Source of the DNA: an uncultured Pseudomonadales bacterium
GTDB taxonomy: Bacteria; Pseudomonadota; Gammaproteobacteria; Pseudomonadales; Cellvibrionaceae
Assembly (NCBI GenBank): GCA_947487765.1
Contig: CANKXO010000004.1
Location: forward strand, 62,001 to 126,000
Length of the DNA stretch: 64,000 nt
Reading direction: 5' to 3'
This document shows, one piece after another, positions 48,761 through 58,282 of the stretch. Positions within the stretch are counted from its first letter, which is position 1, and the number at the start of each line of letters is the position of its first letter. Under the pieces are notes generated by a model. That model ran no database searches, was not told the origin of the DNA, and saw nothing but the letters and a program-made list of their open reading frames with translations. The translations under genes were made by a program, and so were the position numbers.

Positions 48761-49720
48761 ATGAAGAAAGCACTTATAGGCTTAGCAGTTGCAGCTGCAG
48801 CTGTATCAGCTCAAGCAGACACAAAACTTTCTGGTCACGTTAACTACAAGGCTGGTTTCTTAGAAGATTTTAATGGTAACGAAGATTTAACTGTAGGTAC
48901 TGCGATTACTTCAGAATCTCGTTTCCGTATTCTTTCTAGCATCGAAGCTAACGGTATCACTTACGGTCTTCGTGAAGAGTTCGGTCTTGGTGAGCCAGGT
49001 CGTGCTAATGCTTTAAACAAGCGCTTCAACGAAGTTTACATCAAAGGTGGCGCAGGTAAATTATCTCTTGGTCAAGGTTCATCAGCAGGTGACGGCGCAA
49101 CTGAAGAAGATTTCAGTGGCACTTACTTACTTTTCGGTGACTTAAGCTCATGGGAATTCGGTGGCGCTGGTCCTGGGGTTGAGGGTGATTTCAGTGGCAA
49201 TAACAGTCTTGATATCGGCCGTGTTGAGCGTCTTCGTTATGACGCTCCAAAACTTGGTGGTGTGCAATTGTCTGCATCTATCAATGATGCTTCTGGCGTA
49301 GATGACGAAGGTAATGACATCGCAGTAGCGGCACGTTATGCTTCTAAGGCATTTGCTGCACATCTTGCGTATGTTAGTGCTGAAGCGGATGACCAAGATG
49401 TTCTAGAAGGCTCTGTTGCAGGTAAAGTTGCTGGTATCACTCTAGCACTCCAGTACCATATGGATGAAGAAGGTGCTGACAATGATCGTGAACAAGTACG
49501 TGCGATCGTTGGTTATAACCCAGGCCCATTCTCTGTGTCTGTAGATTTCCAGCAAACTGAAGATGATAACGACACTGTCGATGCTGAAACTGTTGGCTTA
49601 AACTTCGTTTACCGTCCAACTAAAGGTGTTGAATTGTATGCTGGTTTACGTACCGCAGATAACAATCTAACCGATGACGATGGTAGTGGCGCATTGTTTG
49701 GTACTCGCGTTAAGTTCTAA
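48761..49720 (+). CDS. Outer-membrane general porin (Gram-negative porin family)
   Basis: Porin of 319 residues with a clear signal peptide (KKALIGLAVAAAAVSAQA). Alternating beta-strand pattern, an acidic loop composition, and a final phenylalanine (RVKF) fit a 16-strand trimeric porin. The codon use is strongly biased towards GGT/CGT/GCT-type codons, as in highly expressed genes. Opening patterns (SGHVNYKAGF, EEFGLGE, KGGAGKLSLGQG) agree with the family. Substrate preference is not predictable. Confidence 0.88.
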   Translation: MKKALIGLAVAAAAVSAQADTKLSGHVNYKAGFLEDFNGNEDLTVGTAITSESRFRILSSIEANGITYGLREEFGLGEPGRANALNKRFNEVYIKGGAGKLSLGQGSSAGDGATEEDFSGTYLLFGDLSSWEFGGAGPGVEGDFSGNNSLDIGRVERLRYDAPKLGGVQLSASINDASGVDDEGNDIAVAARYASKAFAAHLAYVSAEADDQDVLEGSVAGKVAGITLALQYHMDEEGADNDREQVRAIVGYNPGPFSVSVDFQQTEDDNDTVDAETVGLNFVYRPTKGVELYAGLRTADNNLTDDDGSGALFGTRVKF

Positions 49721-49751
49721 GTTTTACTTAGTCTAAACGTTCTATTTAAAG

Positions 49752-49779
49752 CGCGTTACCGAAAGGTAACGCGTTTTTT
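49752..49779 (+). terminator. Rho-independent terminator of the porin gene
   Basis: CGCGTTACC, a GAAA tetraloop and GGTAACGCG form a perfect 9-base stem, followed by TTTTTT. It begins 31 bases after the stop. Confidence 0.93.
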
Positions 49780-49883
49780 ATTGGCCAAAAGGTATAAAAT
49801 TTATTGCAGTACTTTGAGCTTTTTAGCTGTCTACACTAATTACTTATTTTCAAACCAACCATTTAAATACAGTTTACTATCTA

Positions 49884-50276
49884 ATGAATATTCCTCATCC
49901 AAAGTTATTTTGTCTTGCGCTGTTTGTCATTATTGCCGGTTGTGCAGTAGGGCCTGTAGAAGAACCTGAAGATAAATCTGAGCCAAAAGGCCCCGGGTTA
50001 TTTTCTGGTACTGATGGTGATTTTTCATTTAATAAGTATTTTTCGGATGATGCAAAAGAAGAGCGTCGCAAAAATAAGTTGTATGGAACCGGCTACAATG
50101 TCGATATCCCCGCTATTGATCAACAAAGTTTTGAGGATTTCGAAAATTTTAAAGCATGGCGTCGTGCTCAGGAGCCCGGTTCAGAGAACTACCAAGAATA
50201 TCAAGACTGGCGTGCGTATCAGCAGTATCTTCGATTTAAAGATCAAAAAGAGGGCGCTACAGCTCCTTCCCAATAG
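49884..50276 (+). CDS. Small lipoprotein with a Trp-rich C-terminal motif (paralogue 1)
   Basis: Lipoprotein of 130 residues: lipobox IAGC with the lipidated cysteine at residue 20. The mature part is charged. The C-terminal segment (FKAWRRAQEPGSENYQEYQDW then AYQQYL) resembles that of the lipoprotein at 57688-58041, YKQWRKTNDPG...EFKEWEAAYKQW. I know no function for this motif. The two copies flank the pst genes. It has no obvious operon partner. Confidence 0.7.
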   Translation: MNIPHPKLFCLALFVIIAGCAVGPVEEPEDKSEPKGPGLFSGTDGDFSFNKYFSDDAKEERRKNKLYGTGYNVDIPAIDQQSFEDFENFKAWRRAQEPGSENYQEYQDWRAYQQYLRFKDQKEGATAPSQ

Positions 50277-50357
50277 GCGGATTCATAGACCTTTGGGAAA
50301 AGAAGCTATTTAAAATAGTTCTTCAAGAATTTTTATAGGTATAAAGAAGTATAAAGG

Positions 50358-50750
50358 CTAAATAATCGCTCGGGTTCTGCCTTTCCCATCGATAGCAACA
50401 AACACAAAGTCACCCTCAGTGACTTTAGCTGTCTCTTCTTCCTCTGGCTGTAGCCAGACTTCAACGCTGATGCGTATGGATGAGCGGCCTACTTCATTGC
50501 ATTGGACATAAAAACTGATGGCGCTGCCTACTGGTACTGGTCGCAAAAAAACCATACTGCCCACCGCGACAGTGGTGACCCGCCCTTTAGCATGGCGCTG
50601 AGCAATATAAGCACCCGCTGCATCCATGTGATCCACTAACCATCCTGCGGCAATATCCCCATGGGTATTGGTATCGGATGCACTCGCGATAATTCGCGAT
50701 GTCAGCTCACCTTCAGGAGACGGGTTTTTATCATCTAATTGTGATGGCAT
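50358..50750 (-). CDS. Acyl-CoA thioesterase, hotdog fold (YciA-like)
   Basis: Hotdog-fold thioesterase of 130 residues. The pattern SDTNTHGDIAAGWLVDHMDAAGAYIA is the signature of YciA/BACH-type enzymes (the Asp/Asn and the GWL helix), followed by VGSMVFLRPVPVGSAI. It hydrolyses acyl-CoA thioesters in the cytoplasm; the chain length is unknown. It is divergent from pstC across 312 bases. Confidence 0.85.
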   Translation of the reverse strand: MPSQLDDKNPSPEGELTSRIIASASDTNTHGDIAAGWLVDHMDAAGAYIAQRHAKGRVTTVAVGSMVFLRPVPVGSAISFYVQCNEVGRSSIRISVEVWLQPEEEETAKVTEGDFVFVAIDGKGRTRAII

Positions 50751-51062
50751 AGATTAATTTAATTATTATCGTTAGCTTAAGCGCGCATTGTAGACAGCTG
50801 TACTAACGGGGGCAATGACTAGTTTCATTATTTCCTATCTGTTAATGTTTCCATGAAATTACAGCCCCCATAGTTTCATATTGATATGAAATTAGGTGCT
50901 TTCTGTCTCCAGCAGTGTCGTGTTATTCCTCTGTCGTCGCCTTTTGTAACAAAAGTGTCATCATGTCTGGCTATCATTCAACCATTCTATATAATGCGCA
51001 CATCAACCCGCACTGACAAATCTTAAAAGCCAGTGTCCATGTGAAGTTTTGGTAATGTTTAT
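50751..51062. other. Divergent promoter region, thioesterase / pstC
   Basis: 312 bases that must hold promoters for both genes. It carries the Pho box and -10 listed separately; the remaining sequence has no gene, hairpin or repeat that I could support. Confidence 0.4.
50944..50995 (+). promoter_or_regulatory. Pho box and -10 of the pstCAB-phoU promoter
   Basis: TTGTAAC-AAAA-GTGTCAT (50944-50961) is a 7-4-7 direct repeat that fits the PhoB box CTGTCAT-N4-CTGTCAT. A further half-site-like CTATCAT is at 50971-50977. TATAAT (50990-50995) is 12 bases after that. No good -35 is present, as expected for PhoB-activated promoters. Confidence 0.7.
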
Positions 51063-52478
51063 ATGAGTTTCTCTACTCTATTTGTAATTATTCTAGTGGG
51101 CATTGCTGTAGCCTACGTCTTAGGTCGAAGCCGTTCTTTGACTATTGCCGGCCGGCTTGGCGGCATTAAAAGCCTTCATTCTTTGCCTTTTTACTATGGC
51201 ACTCAAGCGGCTTTATGGTGTGCTATTCCATGTCTAATTTTGCTTGCATTATGGGCTGCATTTGACGATAGCATTATTCGACAGATAATCCTTCAGCATC
51301 TGTCACCAGAACAACAAAATCTCTCAGCGCAAGAACTCTCTCTGTTGCTCAATACAGTAGAGAGCATAGCTAGTGGTGTTTCCTCGATTCAGGCCAGTCC
51401 TGAGGTGATGGCAATTGCAGATAGGGTGATTAGCTTAAGACAGCTGAGCCAAACAATACTTGCGGTAACTATTATTTGTGCCTTGGTGCTGCTCGCTGCT
51501 TGGGGGTGGGTAAAAGTCAAGCCAGAGTATCGTGCACGCAATGGTGTCGAGCGAGTGTTTATGCTCTTCCTGTTAACCTGCTCAACACTCGCTATTTTTA
51601 CTACGGTAGGTATTGTTTTTTCAGTGCTATTTGAATCTATACGCTTCTTTGGCATGATCCCAATCACTGAGTTTCTTTTCGGTACTCACTGGAGTCCACA
51701 GCTTGCTATCCGCTCAGATCAAGTGGGTAGTTCGGGTGCTTTCGGTGCGATTCCATTATTTACAGGCACCATGTTGATTTCGTTGATTGCAATGATAATC
51801 GCGGTCCCAACAGGGTTAATGACCGCTATATACCTTTCTGAATATGCCAATAATAAAGTGCGTGCGATTGTAAAACCCCTGTTAGAAATTTTGGCGGGTA
51901 TTCCAACTGTTGTTTATGGATTCTTTGCCGCGTTAACGGTTGCGCCAATGATCAAAAATGCATTGCATGGTCTTGAATTACCGTTGATAAGCTTTGCTAT
52001 TGGGCCATTAGAGGTTTCTGGTGAAAGTGCGCTGGCTGCGGGTTTGGTGATGGGGGTAATGATTATTCCTTTTGTATCATCACTATCGGACGATGTTATC
52101 AACGCTGTTCCGCAATCACTACGCGATGGCTCCTATGGCTTGGGTTCAACCCAGTCAGAAACAGTTAAAAAGGTTATCCTGCCTGCAGCACTGCCAGGTA
52201 TTGTAGGAGCTATTTTATTGGCCGTGTCGCGTGCGATTGGCGAAACCATGATTGTGGTGATGGCGGTGGGTACTGCCGCAAGATTAACCATGAACCCTTT
52301 GGAATCAGTGACTACAGTAACCGTACAGATGACGACACTACTGATCGGTGACCATGAATTTGATAGCGCGAAAACATTGGCAGCTTTTGCTTTAGGTTTG
52401 GTGTTATTTGTTATTACACTAGGATTGAACTTTTTTGCCCTGCGCATTGTGAAAAAATACCGTGAACAATATGACTGA
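51063..52478 (+). CDS. pstC: Phosphate ABC transporter, permease PstC
   Basis: Inner-membrane permease of the high-affinity phosphate importer, 471 residues. It is longer than the E. coli protein because an N-terminal extension with extra membrane segments and a periplasmic insert precede the permease core; Pseudomonas-type PstC has the same extension. The EAA-like loop is QSLRDGSYGLGSTQSETVKKVILPAALPGI. It forms the channel with PstA, whose start overlaps its stop. Confidence 0.94.
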   Translation: MSFSTLFVIILVGIAVAYVLGRSRSLTIAGRLGGIKSLHSLPFYYGTQAALWCAIPCLILLALWAAFDDSIIRQIILQHLSPEQQNLSAQELSLLLNTVESIASGVSSIQASPEVMAIADRVISLRQLSQTILAVTIICALVLLAAWGWVKVKPEYRARNGVERVFMLFLLTCSTLAIFTTVGIVFSVLFESIRFFGMIPITEFLFGTHWSPQLAIRSDQVGSSGAFGAIPLFTGTMLISLIAMIIAVPTGLMTAIYLSEYANNKVRAIVKPLLEILAGIPTVVYGFFAALTVAPMIKNALHGLELPLISFAIGPLEVSGESALAAGLVMGVMIIPFVSSLSDDVINAVPQSLRDGSYGLGSTQSETVKKVILPAALPGIVGAILLAVSRAIGETMIVVMAVGTAARLTMNPLESVTTVTVQMTTLLIGDHEFDSAKTLAAFALGLVLFVITLGLNFFALRIVKKYREQYD

Positions 52479-53778
52479 TAGAACTGACGATAATAAGTTA
52501 AACACTATTGATTTAGTGAATAAAAATCTGGCGAAACGCTTTCGTGCAGAAAAACGTTTCCAGGCCTATGGTATAGCTTCTATATGCTTTGGTTTATTTT
52601 GTCTCGTGTTTTTGTTTACCGATATTATCAGTAAAGGCACGCGAGGCTTTTTTTATCACTATATGCCGATGGAAATTAATCTGGATGCAGATACTTTGGG
52701 CATTACGGATACCAGTGATACTGACCAGATTTTGGCAGCAAATTATACTGCGGTTGTAAAAAAAGCGGTTTATGAAGAATTCCAAGCTAGCGGTCGTAAA
52801 CAAAAGAAAGATGCGCGTAAATTAATTGCGATCGATGCGACTGGATATAAAATTCAAGGATTAATGAAGACTAATGCAGAATCACTAATCAATACGACGA
52901 TTACAATTGATGTGCTTGTTGATGATAAAGTAGATTTTTATCTAAAACGCATTGGCAATTATGGCGAGCCAGGTAAAGAGTACTTTAATGAGCAACAGCT
53001 CGCTTGGATCGAGCAGTTGATGGATAAAGAGAGTGGCGGGTTGGAGAAAAAGCTTAATGTCGCTTTTTTTACCTCGGGTGATTCAGCCCAGTCAGAAGAG
53101 GCCGGTATCCTTAGTGCGTTTATGGGCTCTCTCTATTTATTGCTAGTAACATTCTGCCTGTCGTTCCCGATCGGTATCGCTGCTGCTGTTTATCTTGAAG
53201 AGTATGCACCTAAAAATAAATGGACTGACTTGATTGAAATTAATATTAATAACCTGGCCGCAGTACCTTCTATTATCTTTGGTCTTTTGGGTTTAGCGAT
53301 TTTTCTTAGCTTCTTCGGTTTCCCTCGGTCAACCCCATTAGTCGGTGGTCTCGTTTTAACATTAATGACACTTCCAACAATTATTATTTCAAGTCGCGCA
53401 GCTATTAAAGCGGTGCCTCCTTCCATTCGCGAAGCAGCTTATGGAATTGGAGCTTCAAAAATGCAGGTGACGATTCACCACGTTATACCCTTAGCGATGC
53501 CTGGTATGTTAACAGGTACGATTATTGGGCTGGCACAAGCTTTAGGGGAGAGTGCGCCACTACTGATGATCGGTATGGCTGCTTTTATCCCAGATGTACC
53601 AGGTGGAATAACTGATCCAGCGACTGTTTTGCCGATGCAAATTTTCCAATGGTTCAGAAACGCAGATGCAGGGTTTAGTGAGAAAGCATCAGCAGCGATT
53701 ATGATATTGATAATGTTTCTGATTATGATGAATGCTTTAGCGGTGTGGGCGCGTAAACGTCTAGAGCGTCGCTGGTAA
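52471..53778 (+). CDS. pstA: Phosphate ABC transporter, permease PstA
   Basis: Second permease subunit, 435 residues, again with a long N-terminal periplasmic insert (about residues 60-200) before the core that is absent from E. coli PstA. The core has [32 protein letters not shown] choose ATG 52471, which overlaps the pstC stop by 8 bases (coupled translation); a GTG at 52462 would add three residues. Confidence 0.92.
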   Translation: MTDRTDDNKLNTIDLVNKNLAKRFRAEKRFQAYGIASICFGLFCLVFLFTDIISKGTRGFFYHYMPMEINLDADTLGITDTSDTDQILAANYTAVVKKAVYEEFQASGRKQKKDARKLIAIDATGYKIQGLMKTNAESLINTTITIDVLVDDKVDFYLKRIGNYGEPGKEYFNEQQLAWIEQLMDKESGGLEKKLNVAFFTSGDSAQSEEAGILSAFMGSLYLLLVTFCLSFPIGIAAAVYLEEYAPKNKWTDLIEININNLAAVPSIIFGLLGLAIFLSFFGFPRSTPLVGGLVLTLMTLPTIIISSRAAIKAVPPSIREAAYGIGASKMQVTIHHVIPLAMPGMLTGTIIGLAQALGESAPLLMIGMAAFIPDVPGGITDPATVLPMQIFQWFRNADAGFSEKASAAIMILIMFLIMMNALAVWARKRLERRW

Positions 53779-53792
53779 GAAAAGGTGTTACT

Positions 53793-54680
53793 ATGAATGA
53801 TGATGTTTTAGATGTGGCGGACGTTAGAGCGATGAATGAAGTAGTGCAGCAACCGGTTGTGGCGAAAAATAAAATCACTGATATCAGTGAAATCACTGAA
53901 ACAGTAGGTATTCCTTTTGCTGATAACGCAAAAATGTCTATGCGTAATGTCGACGTTTTTTATGGTGAGAAACAAGCTATATTTGATGTCAATCTTGATA
54001 TTGGTGTCAATGAAGTGATTGCTATGATTGGTCCTTCAGGTTGCGGTAAATCAACATTCTTGCGTTGTCTTAATCGAATGAATGACACGATTGATATTTG
54101 TAAAGTGACCGGAGAATTAAATCTCGAAGGTCAAAATATCTATGATCCTAAACTAGATGTCGTGCCGCTTCGCGCCCGTGTTGGTATGGTCTTCCAAAAG
54201 CCTAATCCATTCCCTAAATCAATATACGATAATGTTGCTTATGGCCCGCGCATTCACGGTTTGGCAACGCGCCGTGCCGATATGGATGAAATAGTTGAAA
54301 CAAGTTTGCGTCGAGCGGGTTTGTGGGAAGAGGTTAAAGACCGTTTACATCAGCCAGGTACGGGATTATCGGGTGGTCAGCAACAACGCTTATGTATAGC
54401 ACGAACCATTGCGGTCAGTCCGGAAGTTATACTAATGGACGAGCCTTGTTCCGCTCTTGACCCTATTGCTACGGCAAGGATTGAAGAGTTGATAGATGAG
54501 CTAAGTGAAAATTTCACTATCGCAATTGTTACTCACTCAATGCAACAAGCTGCACGAGTATCTCATCGAACTGCTTATTTTCACTTAGGCAAGCTCGTTG
54601 AAGTTAATGAAACAGAAAAAGTCTTTACCAATCCTGATCACGACTTAACTGAGTCTTATATCACAGGCCGTTTTGGCTAA
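53793..54680 (+). CDS. pstB: Phosphate ABC transporter, ATP-binding protein PstB
   Basis: Cytoplasmic ATPase of the importer, 295 residues. Walker A is GPSGCGKST, the signature [16 protein letters not shown], and Walker [14 protein letters not shown]. About 45 residues precede the usual start; this acidic leader is common in this lineage. It is 14 bases after pstA. Confidence 0.96.
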   Translation: MNDDVLDVADVRAMNEVVQQPVVAKNKITDISEITETVGIPFADNAKMSMRNVDVFYGEKQAIFDVNLDIGVNEVIAMIGPSGCGKSTFLRCLNRMNDTIDICKVTGELNLEGQNIYDPKLDVVPLRARVGMVFQKPNPFPKSIYDNVAYGPRIHGLATRRADMDEIVETSLRRAGLWEEVKDRLHQPGTGLSGGQQQRLCIARTIAVSPEVILMDEPCSALDPIATARIEELIDELSENFTIAIVTHSMQQAARVSHRTAYFHLGKLVEVNETEKVFTNPDHDLTESYITGRFG

Positions 54681-54745
54681 ACAGCGTATAATTTTAATAC
54701 CGCACTTTTGGTTTAGATGAATTAATTATCTCGTTGGAGATCACT

Positions 54746-55465
54746 ATGGATAAATTAAATATCGATCAACATATTTCGCAGCAATACAATGCTGTGTTAG
54801 ATGATCTGAAAACAGAATTTCTTGAGATGGGTGGTGTTGTTGAGCAACAGATTATTGATGCTGTTCAAGCAATTACTAAGCTTGATGACGAGCTGGCTCA
54901 AAAAGTACTAACTGTTGAAAAAGAAGTCGACGAAAGAGAAATGGCATTGGATGACTTATGTGTGCAAATTATTGCTCGTCGTCAGCCAACAGCCTCTGAC
55001 TTACGTCTGGTAATGTCGATCTCTAAAGCGACTCGCGATTTAGAGCGAATGGGTGATGAAGCCAAGAAAATTGCCAAGATGGCTATTTTGATCAACGAAA
55101 CCGGCGATTTACCTGCTGGCTTTAGTGAGTTGCGCAACTTGGGTCGACGAGTACAACAATTGGTTAATGATACACTGACAGCGTTTGCTCGCTATGATGT
55201 GAATACTGCATTGCAGGTTGCTCGTGAAGATAAAGCGATTGATAAAGAGTACGACACAGCGATGCGCGAGCTCATTACCTATATGATGGAAGATCCACGC
55301 AATATATCTCGCTCAATGAATATTACATGGGCGTTACGTGCTTTGGAGCGTATCGGTGACCATGCGAGTAATATTGCTGAACACATTATTTACTTAGTAA
55401 AAGGTCTAGATGTTCGTCACAGCAGCGCATCTGAAATGCAGGAAAAGGTGCAGCAGGATAGTTAA
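54746..55465 (+). CDS. phoU: Phosphate signalling protein PhoU
   Basis: Negative regulator that couples the Pst importer to PhoR, 239 residues: two three-helix bundles with the metal-binding ExxxD patterns (MGDEAKKIAKMA; IGDHASNIAEHI). Start ATG 54746 has GGAG 6 bases upstream; a TTG at 54734 would add four residues. It is the last gene of pstCAB-phoU and ends at a terminator. Confidence 0.94.
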   Translation: MDKLNIDQHISQQYNAVLDDLKTEFLEMGGVVEQQIIDAVQAITKLDDELAQKVLTVEKEVDEREMALDDLCVQIIARRQPTASDLRLVMSISKATRDLERMGDEAKKIAKMAILINETGDLPAGFSELRNLGRRVQQLVNDTLTAFARYDVNTALQVAREDKAIDKEYDTAMRELITYMMEDPRNISRSMNITWALRALERIGDHASNIAEHIIYLVKGLDVRHSSASEMQEKVQQDS

Positions 55466-55501
55466 TTAGGGAATATTAAGTAAACGTTATAGTAAAAAAG
55501 A

Positions 55502-55527
55502 AAAGCCGCAATTAATTGCGGCTTTTG
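55502..55527. terminator. Bidirectional terminator between phoU and the M48 protease gene
   Basis: AAAAGCCGCAATT and its complement AATTGCGGCTTTT form a long stem with T/A arms on both sides. It can end phoU on the plus strand and the protease gene on the minus strand. Confidence 0.88.
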
Positions 55528-55545
55528 TGTTTCTCCAATATGGTT

Positions 55546-56796
55546 TTATCTAACGCCCATACGCTTTAAGCGTCCTGTCGCTTCTTTTCCATAATTACCT
55601 CCGCTTTGAGCAGCCTGTCGGTAGTAGCTAACCGCTTTTTGGCGTTGATTATTGCGTTGTGCTATCTCGCCTAAGTAAAAGCTTGCAGGTTGACTGGGGA
55701 GTAATTGATAGCTCGACAATAAATCTTTTTCTGCGCGGCTATAGTTCTTAAGCTGGTTATAGAGTAAACCGCGATAAAGGTGAGGAGCAAAGTAACTGGG
55801 CTCTAAATTAAGCGCCTTAGTAAAGGCAGATAGCGCTTGTTGGTTTTTCTTTTCGCGACTTAGCAGCCTTCCTTTCGTAATCTGAAAGCGGGCTTCCTTT
55901 GGCTGCATTCTGATAGCTTGATTTGTTAGTGACAGCGCTTGCTTCCAATTCTTTTTACTGGCCGCTTTAATTGCTTCTTCATGTTTATTGTAAGCAGGTT
56001 CATCCTTGCGTAGCTGCCGGGTGGCTTTTAAAAAGGCCTGGCGGTTACGAACGCCTTGGGGGAAACGACTGGCGCGGTTTAGGTTTTTATCGACGCGCTC
56101 CTGAGAGGGCGGGTGGCTGGCAAACAATGCACTAAAAAAATCCGTTTTACGTCCCTTCGATAACTCCACAAAGGTTTTCTGTAATTCAACAGCTCCATTC
56201 ACATCATAACCTGCGGCGGCCATGTAGTTCATACCGTATTTATCTGCTTCCAGCTCATTTTCCCTGCCGTAGCGCGCCTGAAAGCTCCCTGCACCCAATG
56301 TTGCGGCTTGTCTATATAGCTGATTGTTCGTTTGTGTTTGAATCGCACCTGCAAGTACCTGCAGACCGAGGCCGGTGGCTTGCTGTTCAGCACCATGGCG
56401 TGCTGCTGCATGAACAACTTCATGACCAAGTACGGCCGCCAGCTGAGCTTCGTCCTCTAATAACACTAGAAGCCCGCGATTGATGGCAATTTTACCGCCA
56501 GGTAACGCCCAAGCATTAGGGACATCGTTGTTTAATACGACGAATTCATAGGGTAGGTCGGGCTGCGCACTCAACCTGGCCAGCTTCTGCCCAACGCGGT
56601 TTACATAGCTGTTGACCGAGGGATCAATTACATAGCTCCCACCCTGAGACTGCTGACTCGGTGAATATTGCTGTTGGCCCAATGCAATTTCCTGGGATTG
56701 ACTCATTAAGGTAATTTGGCTTTTGCCTGTCACTGGATTGGTACCACAAGCAGTGATTAGGCATAAAGTCAGCAAAGAAAAGAGAAGAATGCGCAT
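55546..56796 (-). CDS. M48-family metalloprotease lipoprotein with TPR repeats (BepA-like)
   Basis: Periplasmic zinc protease anchored to the outer membrane, 416 residues. The lipobox is ITAC with the lipid cysteine at residue 17. The M48 motif HEVVH is at residues 125-129, with the third zinc ligand in ENELEADKYG. About residues 260-410 contain TPR-like helical repeats (QALSLTNQAIRMQP; QALSAFTKALNLEPSYFAP; GLLYNQLKNY). The layout fits BepA/YfgC, which controls outer-membrane protein and LptD folding, though another M48-TPR type is possible. Confidence 0.85.
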   Translation of the reverse strand: MRILLFSLLTLCLITACGTNPVTGKSQITLMSQSQEIALGQQQYSPSQQSQGGSYVIDPSVNSYVNRVGQKLARLSAQPDLPYEFVVLNNDVPNAWALPGGKIAINRGLLVLLEDEAQLAAVLGHEVVHAAARHGAEQQATGLGLQVLAGAIQTQTNNQLYRQAATLGAGSFQARYGRENELEADKYGMNYMAAAGYDVNGAVELQKTFVELSKGRKTDFFSALFASHPPSQERVDKNLNRASRFPQGVRNRQAFLKATRQLRKDEPAYNKHEEAIKAASKKNWKQALSLTNQAIRMQPKEARFQITKGRLLSREKKNQQALSAFTKALNLEPSYFAPHLYRGLLYNQLKNYSRAEKDLLSSYQLLPSQPASFYLGEIAQRNNQRQKAVSYYRQAAQSGGNYGKEATGRLKRMGVR

Positions 56797-56866
56797 AATT
56801 AGGCCTTATTTACGTATAATCATTGGTTAAGTTAATAACAGGTTACTGAATAGAGGTTTTACCCCC

Positions 56867-57643
56867 GTGCTTATAGTCCTTTCGCCCGCTAAGACACTTG
56901 ATTATGAAACACCACCCACTACCAAAAAGTCAACCCAGCCGGCCATGCTGGATGACTCAGAGGTATTAATTGAAGAGCTCCGCAAGCTAGCGCCACAGGA
57001 TATTTCTAAGCTGATGAAAATCAGCGATAAACTAGGCACATTGAACTATGATCGCTACCAGCAATGGCAGCAGCCTTTCACAAAAGATAACGCTAAACAG
57101 GCGATACTGGCCTTTAAGGGCGATGTTTATACCGGCCTTGATGCAGGGGCTTTTAATTCGAGTGAGCTGGCATTTGCGCAGAAACACCTGCGGATCTTGT
57201 CAGGTTTATATGGTTTATTGAGGCCATTGGACCTGATGCAGGCCTATCGCCTTGAGATGGGTACCAAATTTAACAATAGTCGAGGCAAGGATTTATATGA
57301 GTTTTGGGAAAACCGCATCACTGAGGTATTAAATAAGCAATTAAAAAGCTTAAAAACGGATGTTCTGGTTAATTTGGCATCGAATGAGTATTTTAAGTCA
57401 GTGAAGCCGAAGGAGCTTAACGCTGACATTATTACCCCTATCTTCAAGGATCAAAAGAACGGACAATATAAAATTATCAGCTTTTATGCAAAAAAGGCCA
57501 GAGGCTTAATGAGTGCCTATGCGGTGAAAAAAGGCATTACAGACGCAGCAAAGCTCAAGCGCTTTAATTGGGAAGGCTATTCTTATAGTAAAGAGCTATC
57601 GAAAGGCAATGACTGGGTATTCACCCGAGATGAAATAGCCTAA
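56867..57643 (+). CDS. yaaA: Peroxide stress protein YaaA
   Basis: DUF328/YaaA protein, 258 residues. In E. coli it lowers intracellular free iron under peroxide stress. The start [13 protein letters not shown], the segment [11 protein letters not shown] and the C-terminal [13 protein letters not shown] are diagnostic. Start is GTG 56867. Not linked to the phosphate genes by any known pathway. Confidence 0.93.
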   Translation: MLIVLSPAKTLDYETPPTTKKSTQPAMLDDSEVLIEELRKLAPQDISKLMKISDKLGTLNYDRYQQWQQPFTKDNAKQAILAFKGDVYTGLDAGAFNSSELAFAQKHLRILSGLYGLLRPLDLMQAYRLEMGTKFNNSRGKDLYEFWENRITEVLNKQLKSLKTDVLVNLASNEYFKSVKPKELNADIITPIFKDQKNGQYKIISFYAKKARGLMSAYAVKKGITDAAKLKRFNWEGYSYSKELSKGNDWVFTRDEIA

Positions 57644-57687
57644 ATACCCTCAATTCAACCAGCGGCCATAATAGTTCATGGGTTGGC

Positions 57688-58041
57688 CTATTGATTTAGG
57701 GACTGGGCTTGCTGTTTTTGCCATTGCTTATAGGCAGCTTCCCATTCCTTGAACTCTGCATAGACTTGGCCGCCAGGATCATTGGTTTTGCGCCATTGTT
57801 TATAAGCGCTATAAGTAGCGGGTTTAGAGTCATCTACGGCTAATTTCTTGGTTTTTACCTTCTTTTTCTTGGTCTGGACGGGGCCATCATTGCGTCCGGA
57901 TGGGAGCGTTTCTGTATTTTTCTCTTCTTTAGCTATGGGTTCAACGGGCACAGATGGATAAATCGTCTTCGGTGAAGAACAGGCAGTCACACCAACCACA
58001 AGTAGAGTTAAAGCAGATATACGGTAAAAATGATGAAGCAT
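57688..58041 (-). CDS. Small lipoprotein with a Trp-rich C-terminal motif (paralogue 2)
   Basis: Lipoprotein of 117 residues: the lipobox is VTAC with cysteine at residue 21, then a Lys-rich linker (KKKKVKTKK) and a C-terminal tail (SAYKQWRKTNDPGGQVYAEFKEW, AAYKQWQKQ). The tail resembles that of the 49884-50276 lipoprotein. It points away from pstS, 241 bases apart. Function is unknown; a role in the envelope is inferred from the lipobox. Confidence 0.7.
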   Translation of the reverse strand: MLHHFYRISALTLLVVGVTACSSPKTIYPSVPVEPIAKEEKNTETLPSGRNDGPVQTKKKKVKTKKLAVDDSKPATYSAYKQWRKTNDPGGQVYAEFKEWEAAYKQWQKQQAQSLNQ

Positions 58042-58168
58042 AGGAAAGACTCATGGGCCATATTTATATAAGGTTGAGATAGTAATCATCTGCTAAACAA
58101 CTGTAAAGCTTATCTAAATCCCATCTTCTAGCTGAATCACCGTAGTGATTGGGTTGTTATGTGACAGA

Positions 58169-58202
58169 ATGTCATCTTATTGTAATATTTCGGATCTACT
58201 AT
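58169..58202 (+). promoter_or_regulatory. Pho box and -10 of the pstS promoter
   Basis: ATGTCAT-CTTA-TTGTAAT (58169-58186) fits the 7-4-7 PhoB direct repeat, and TACTAT (58197-58202) lies 10 bases further on as a -10. The pair is 80 bases before the GTG of pstS. Confidence 0.65.
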
Positions 58203-58282
58203 CTCTCCGTCTTAGGAGATAACTATATTCTCATTTCGATCCACAACATACTTATTATGAATACCCCTATTGGAGGCTTTCA

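Noticed and set aside
57660-57690. GGCC...GGCC partial inverted repeat after yaaA
   Set aside because: Too short and imperfect, and without a T run, so I do not call a terminator there.
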